Shown here: one piece after another, positions 62,506 to 64,000 of the stretch
Numbering within the stretch: the first letter of the stretch is position 1
Layout of the letters: each line of letters opens with the position of its first letter
Assembly: GCF_000685015.1 (NCBI RefSeq)
Contig: NZ_BAYA01000022.1
Coordinates: 1-64,000, forward strand
Reading direction: 5' to 3'
Origin: Paraburkholderia bannensis NBRC 103871
GTDB taxonomy: Bacteria; Pseudomonadota; Gammaproteobacteria; Burkholderiales; Burkholderiaceae
Length of the DNA: 64,000 nucleotides
The notes under the pieces: generated by a model
Told to the model about the DNA's origin: nothing
Database searches by the model: none
What the model saw: the letters and a program-made list of their open reading frames with translations, nothing else
Program-made: the position numbers and the translations under genes

Positions 62506-63582
62506 TCACTTGAGGACAAGCTTCAGGGCGGCGAGCAACTGCGCGTTTTCGTCGGGGCTCCCGACGGTCAGGCGCACGCAATTCGCCAGCAATGGGTGCA
62601 TTTTACTCACGTTTTTGACCAGCACCCGTGCAGTCAATAGCGTATCGAACACAGCGGGCGCGTCGGGCACGCGCACGAGCAGGAAATTTCCGGCGCTTTC
62701 GAACACTTCCGCGCCCGGCAATTTCGCCACTTCGGCGGCCAGTTGCGCACGGCCCGCGCGCAGTTGTGCGGCCTGCGCGTCCAGCACATCGAGGTGATCG
62801 AGCAGGAAGCCCGCGGCCGCCTGGGTGAGCACGTTGATGTTGTACGGCGGGCGCACCTTGTCGAATTCGTTGAGCCACGCGGAGCGGCCCGCGAGATAGC
62901 CCAGACGGATGCCCGCCAGGCCGAGCTTGGACATCGTGCGCATCACGACCACGTTGTCGAACTCGCCCGCGCGCGCCATCCAGCTCTGCTGCGCGAACGG
63001 CTGATACGCCTCGTCGATCACCACCAGACCATTCGCGGCAGCGGCGGCGGCGATCACGCGCTCGATATCGGCGTCCGGGAACAGCGTGCCGGTCGGATTG
63101 TTCGGATACGCGAGCCAGATCACGGCCGGACGATGCTCGCCGATCGCGGCGACCATGGCGTCGGTGTCGAGCGTGAAATCGGCATTCAAGGGCACGCCGA
63201 CGAACTCCACCTGCGCGAATTTCGCCGACATCGCGTACATCACGAAGCCCGGCAGCGGCGCGAGCACCTTGGCGCCCGGCTTGGCGCACGCCATCGTGAC
63301 CATGCTGATGATTTCGTCCGAGCCGTTGCCGAGCAGCACGTCGCAGTCGGTCGGCACGTGCATCGCCGCCTTGAGCTTCGCCATCAGCGCTTCGGGGCGC
63401 GGGGCCGGATAGCGGTTGAGCGCCACGCCTGCGAGATGCTCGCCCAGCCGCGCGGCCAGATCGGCGGGCAGCGGGTACGGGTTCTCCATCGCGTCGAGCT
63501 TCACGAAGCCGGTGGCGTCAGGCACCGGATAGCTCGTCATGGCGAGGACGTCGGGGCGAATGATGTCTTGAGGTGTCGTCAT
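62506..63582 (-). CDS. hisC: histidinol-phosphate aminotransferase
   Basis: PLP enzyme of 358 aa. The cofactor lysine is in MRTMSKLGLAGIRLGYL, the substrate cavity segments are YPNNPTGTLFPD and DEAYQPFAQQSW, and the C-terminal Arg lies in NCVRLTVGSP. It precedes hisB by 72 bases and follows hisD by about 280. Confidence 0.96.
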   Translation of the reverse strand: MTTPQDIIRPDVLAMTSYPVPDATGFVKLDAMENPYPLPADLAARLGEHLAGVALNRYPAPRPEALMAKLKAAMHVPTDCDVLLGNGSDEIISMVTMACAKPGAKVLAPLPGFVMYAMSAKFAQVEFVGVPLNADFTLDTDAMVAAIGEHRPAVIWLAYPNNPTGTLFPDADIERVIAAAAAANGLVVIDEAYQPFAQQSWMARAGEFDNVVVMRTMSKLGLAGIRLGYLAGRSAWLNEFDKVRPPYNINVLTQAAAGFLLDHLDVLDAQAAQLRAGRAQLAAEVAKLPGAEVFESAGNFLLVRVPDAPAVFDTLLTARVLVKNVSKMHPLLANCVRLTVGSPDENAQLLAALKLVLK

Positions 63583-63859
63583 GTCTGCATGGCTCGCGCG
63601 CCAAAGCGGCGAGCCGGATCGGGCGGCTCAGGTGCTGCGTGGGCCGCCCTGGTTCTTGTTGGTCTCTGGCGTGCGGTTACTTCGGTGTTCCAGGCATCGA
63701 ATGCTGCCAGCGGGCGCTGTGGCGCCCAGTGCGGCGGGCATTCGAAGGTCTCCTTCCGGGGTTCCTTCAATGCTTGCAAACATCTCGATATTCGTGCGCG
63801 GCAATGCCGCGCCAGCGCGCCGCCCGAACGTGCCGGGTGGCGCCTGACGCTTCAACGCA

Positions 63860-64000
63860 TCAGTTCTTCATGCGGTATTCGGCGCTGCGCGCGTGGGCCT
63901 GCAGGCCTTCGCCGTAGGCCAGTTCCGCGGCGATTTCGCCGAGCGTCTGCGCGCCTTCCGCGCTGACTTCGATCAGGCTCGAACGCTTGATGAAATCATA
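63860..64000 (-). CDS. hisD: histidinol dehydrogenase, C-terminal part (cut by the window edge)
   Basis: Only the last 46 residues are present. They read FIKRSSLIEVSAEGAQTLGE and then AYGEGLQAHARSAEYR, which is the conserved HisD C-terminus. The gene runs on beyond the right edge. The gap 63583-63859 to hisC holds nothing I can name. Confidence 0.92.
   Translation of the reverse strand, partial: YDFIKRSSLIEVSAEGAQTLGEIAAELAYGEGLQAHARSAEYRMKN

Overview
The window reads as chromosomal DNA of a GC-rich betaproteobacterium of the family Burkholderiaceae, most likely Paraburkholderia, Caballeronia or a close relative. The evidence is the gene order: trpE-trpG-trpD-trpC followed by a CYTH protein and ung; hemA-prfA-prmC-grxD-ubiX; petABC-sspA-sspB; and a his operon joined to tatABC through hisE, a DUF4870 protein and a HIT protein. 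Almost all of it is housekeeping DNA. I see no insertion sequence, prophage, integrase, CRISPR array or rRNA.

Layout. 1-6.7 kb: phenylacetate catabolism (paaF divergent from paaN-paaJ-paaG-paaI-paaK), closed by an exceptionally long palindromic terminator. 6.7-10.3 kb: mltA, a tiny membrane protein, apaG, rpe-gph. 10.3-15.5 kb: the trp genes behind a Trp-rich leader peptide and attenuator-like RNA, then a CYTH protein. 15.6-30 kb: ung with an unusual N-terminal extension, azoR, an M61 peptidase, dsbC, a UbiH-type hydroxylase, ychF, a DUF3761 protein, ettA, an AsmA/DUF748-like protein, a HAD phosphatase, aminopeptidase P and a small membrane protein. 29.7-36 kb: a response regulator without the phosphoacceptor Asp, hemA, prfA, prmC, grxD, ubiX and a ygiD-type dioxygenase. 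36-46.3 kb: APC permease, cspA, a YegD-type Hsp70, a nitroreductase, an MFS transporter divergent from a TetR regulator with two clear operators, DUF1415, and two methyltransferases around a small unknown gene. 46.4-48.9 kb: a lone Eco57I-type DNA methyltransferase abutting tRNA-Thr(UGU). 48.9-53.3 kb: sspB, sspA, petC, petB, petA. 53.3-57.8 kb: nif3-like, degS-like, tatC, tatB, tatA, HIT. 57.8-64 kb: DUF4870, then hisE, hisI, hisF, hisA, hisH, hisB, hisC and the end of hisD, all on the minus strand.

How the genes work together. PaaK, PaaG, PaaN, PaaF and PaaJ supply most steps from phenylacetate to acyl-CoA products, but the ring epoxidase paaABCDE lies outside the window. The trp and his blocks are near-complete biosynthetic sets. 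The petA product carries a twin-arginine signal and would use the Tat translocase encoded a few kb away.

The most unusual observations are: two QxxLF/QxxIF clamp-binding-like motifs in the Ung extension; the trp leader, with a distant element complementary to the terminator; the degenerate response regulator flanked by palindromes; short 9-13 bp tandem repeats at or just past the stop codons of several genes; and a tRNA terminator that encodes the C-terminus of the DNA methyltransferase. I did not find a clearly new multi-gene system.
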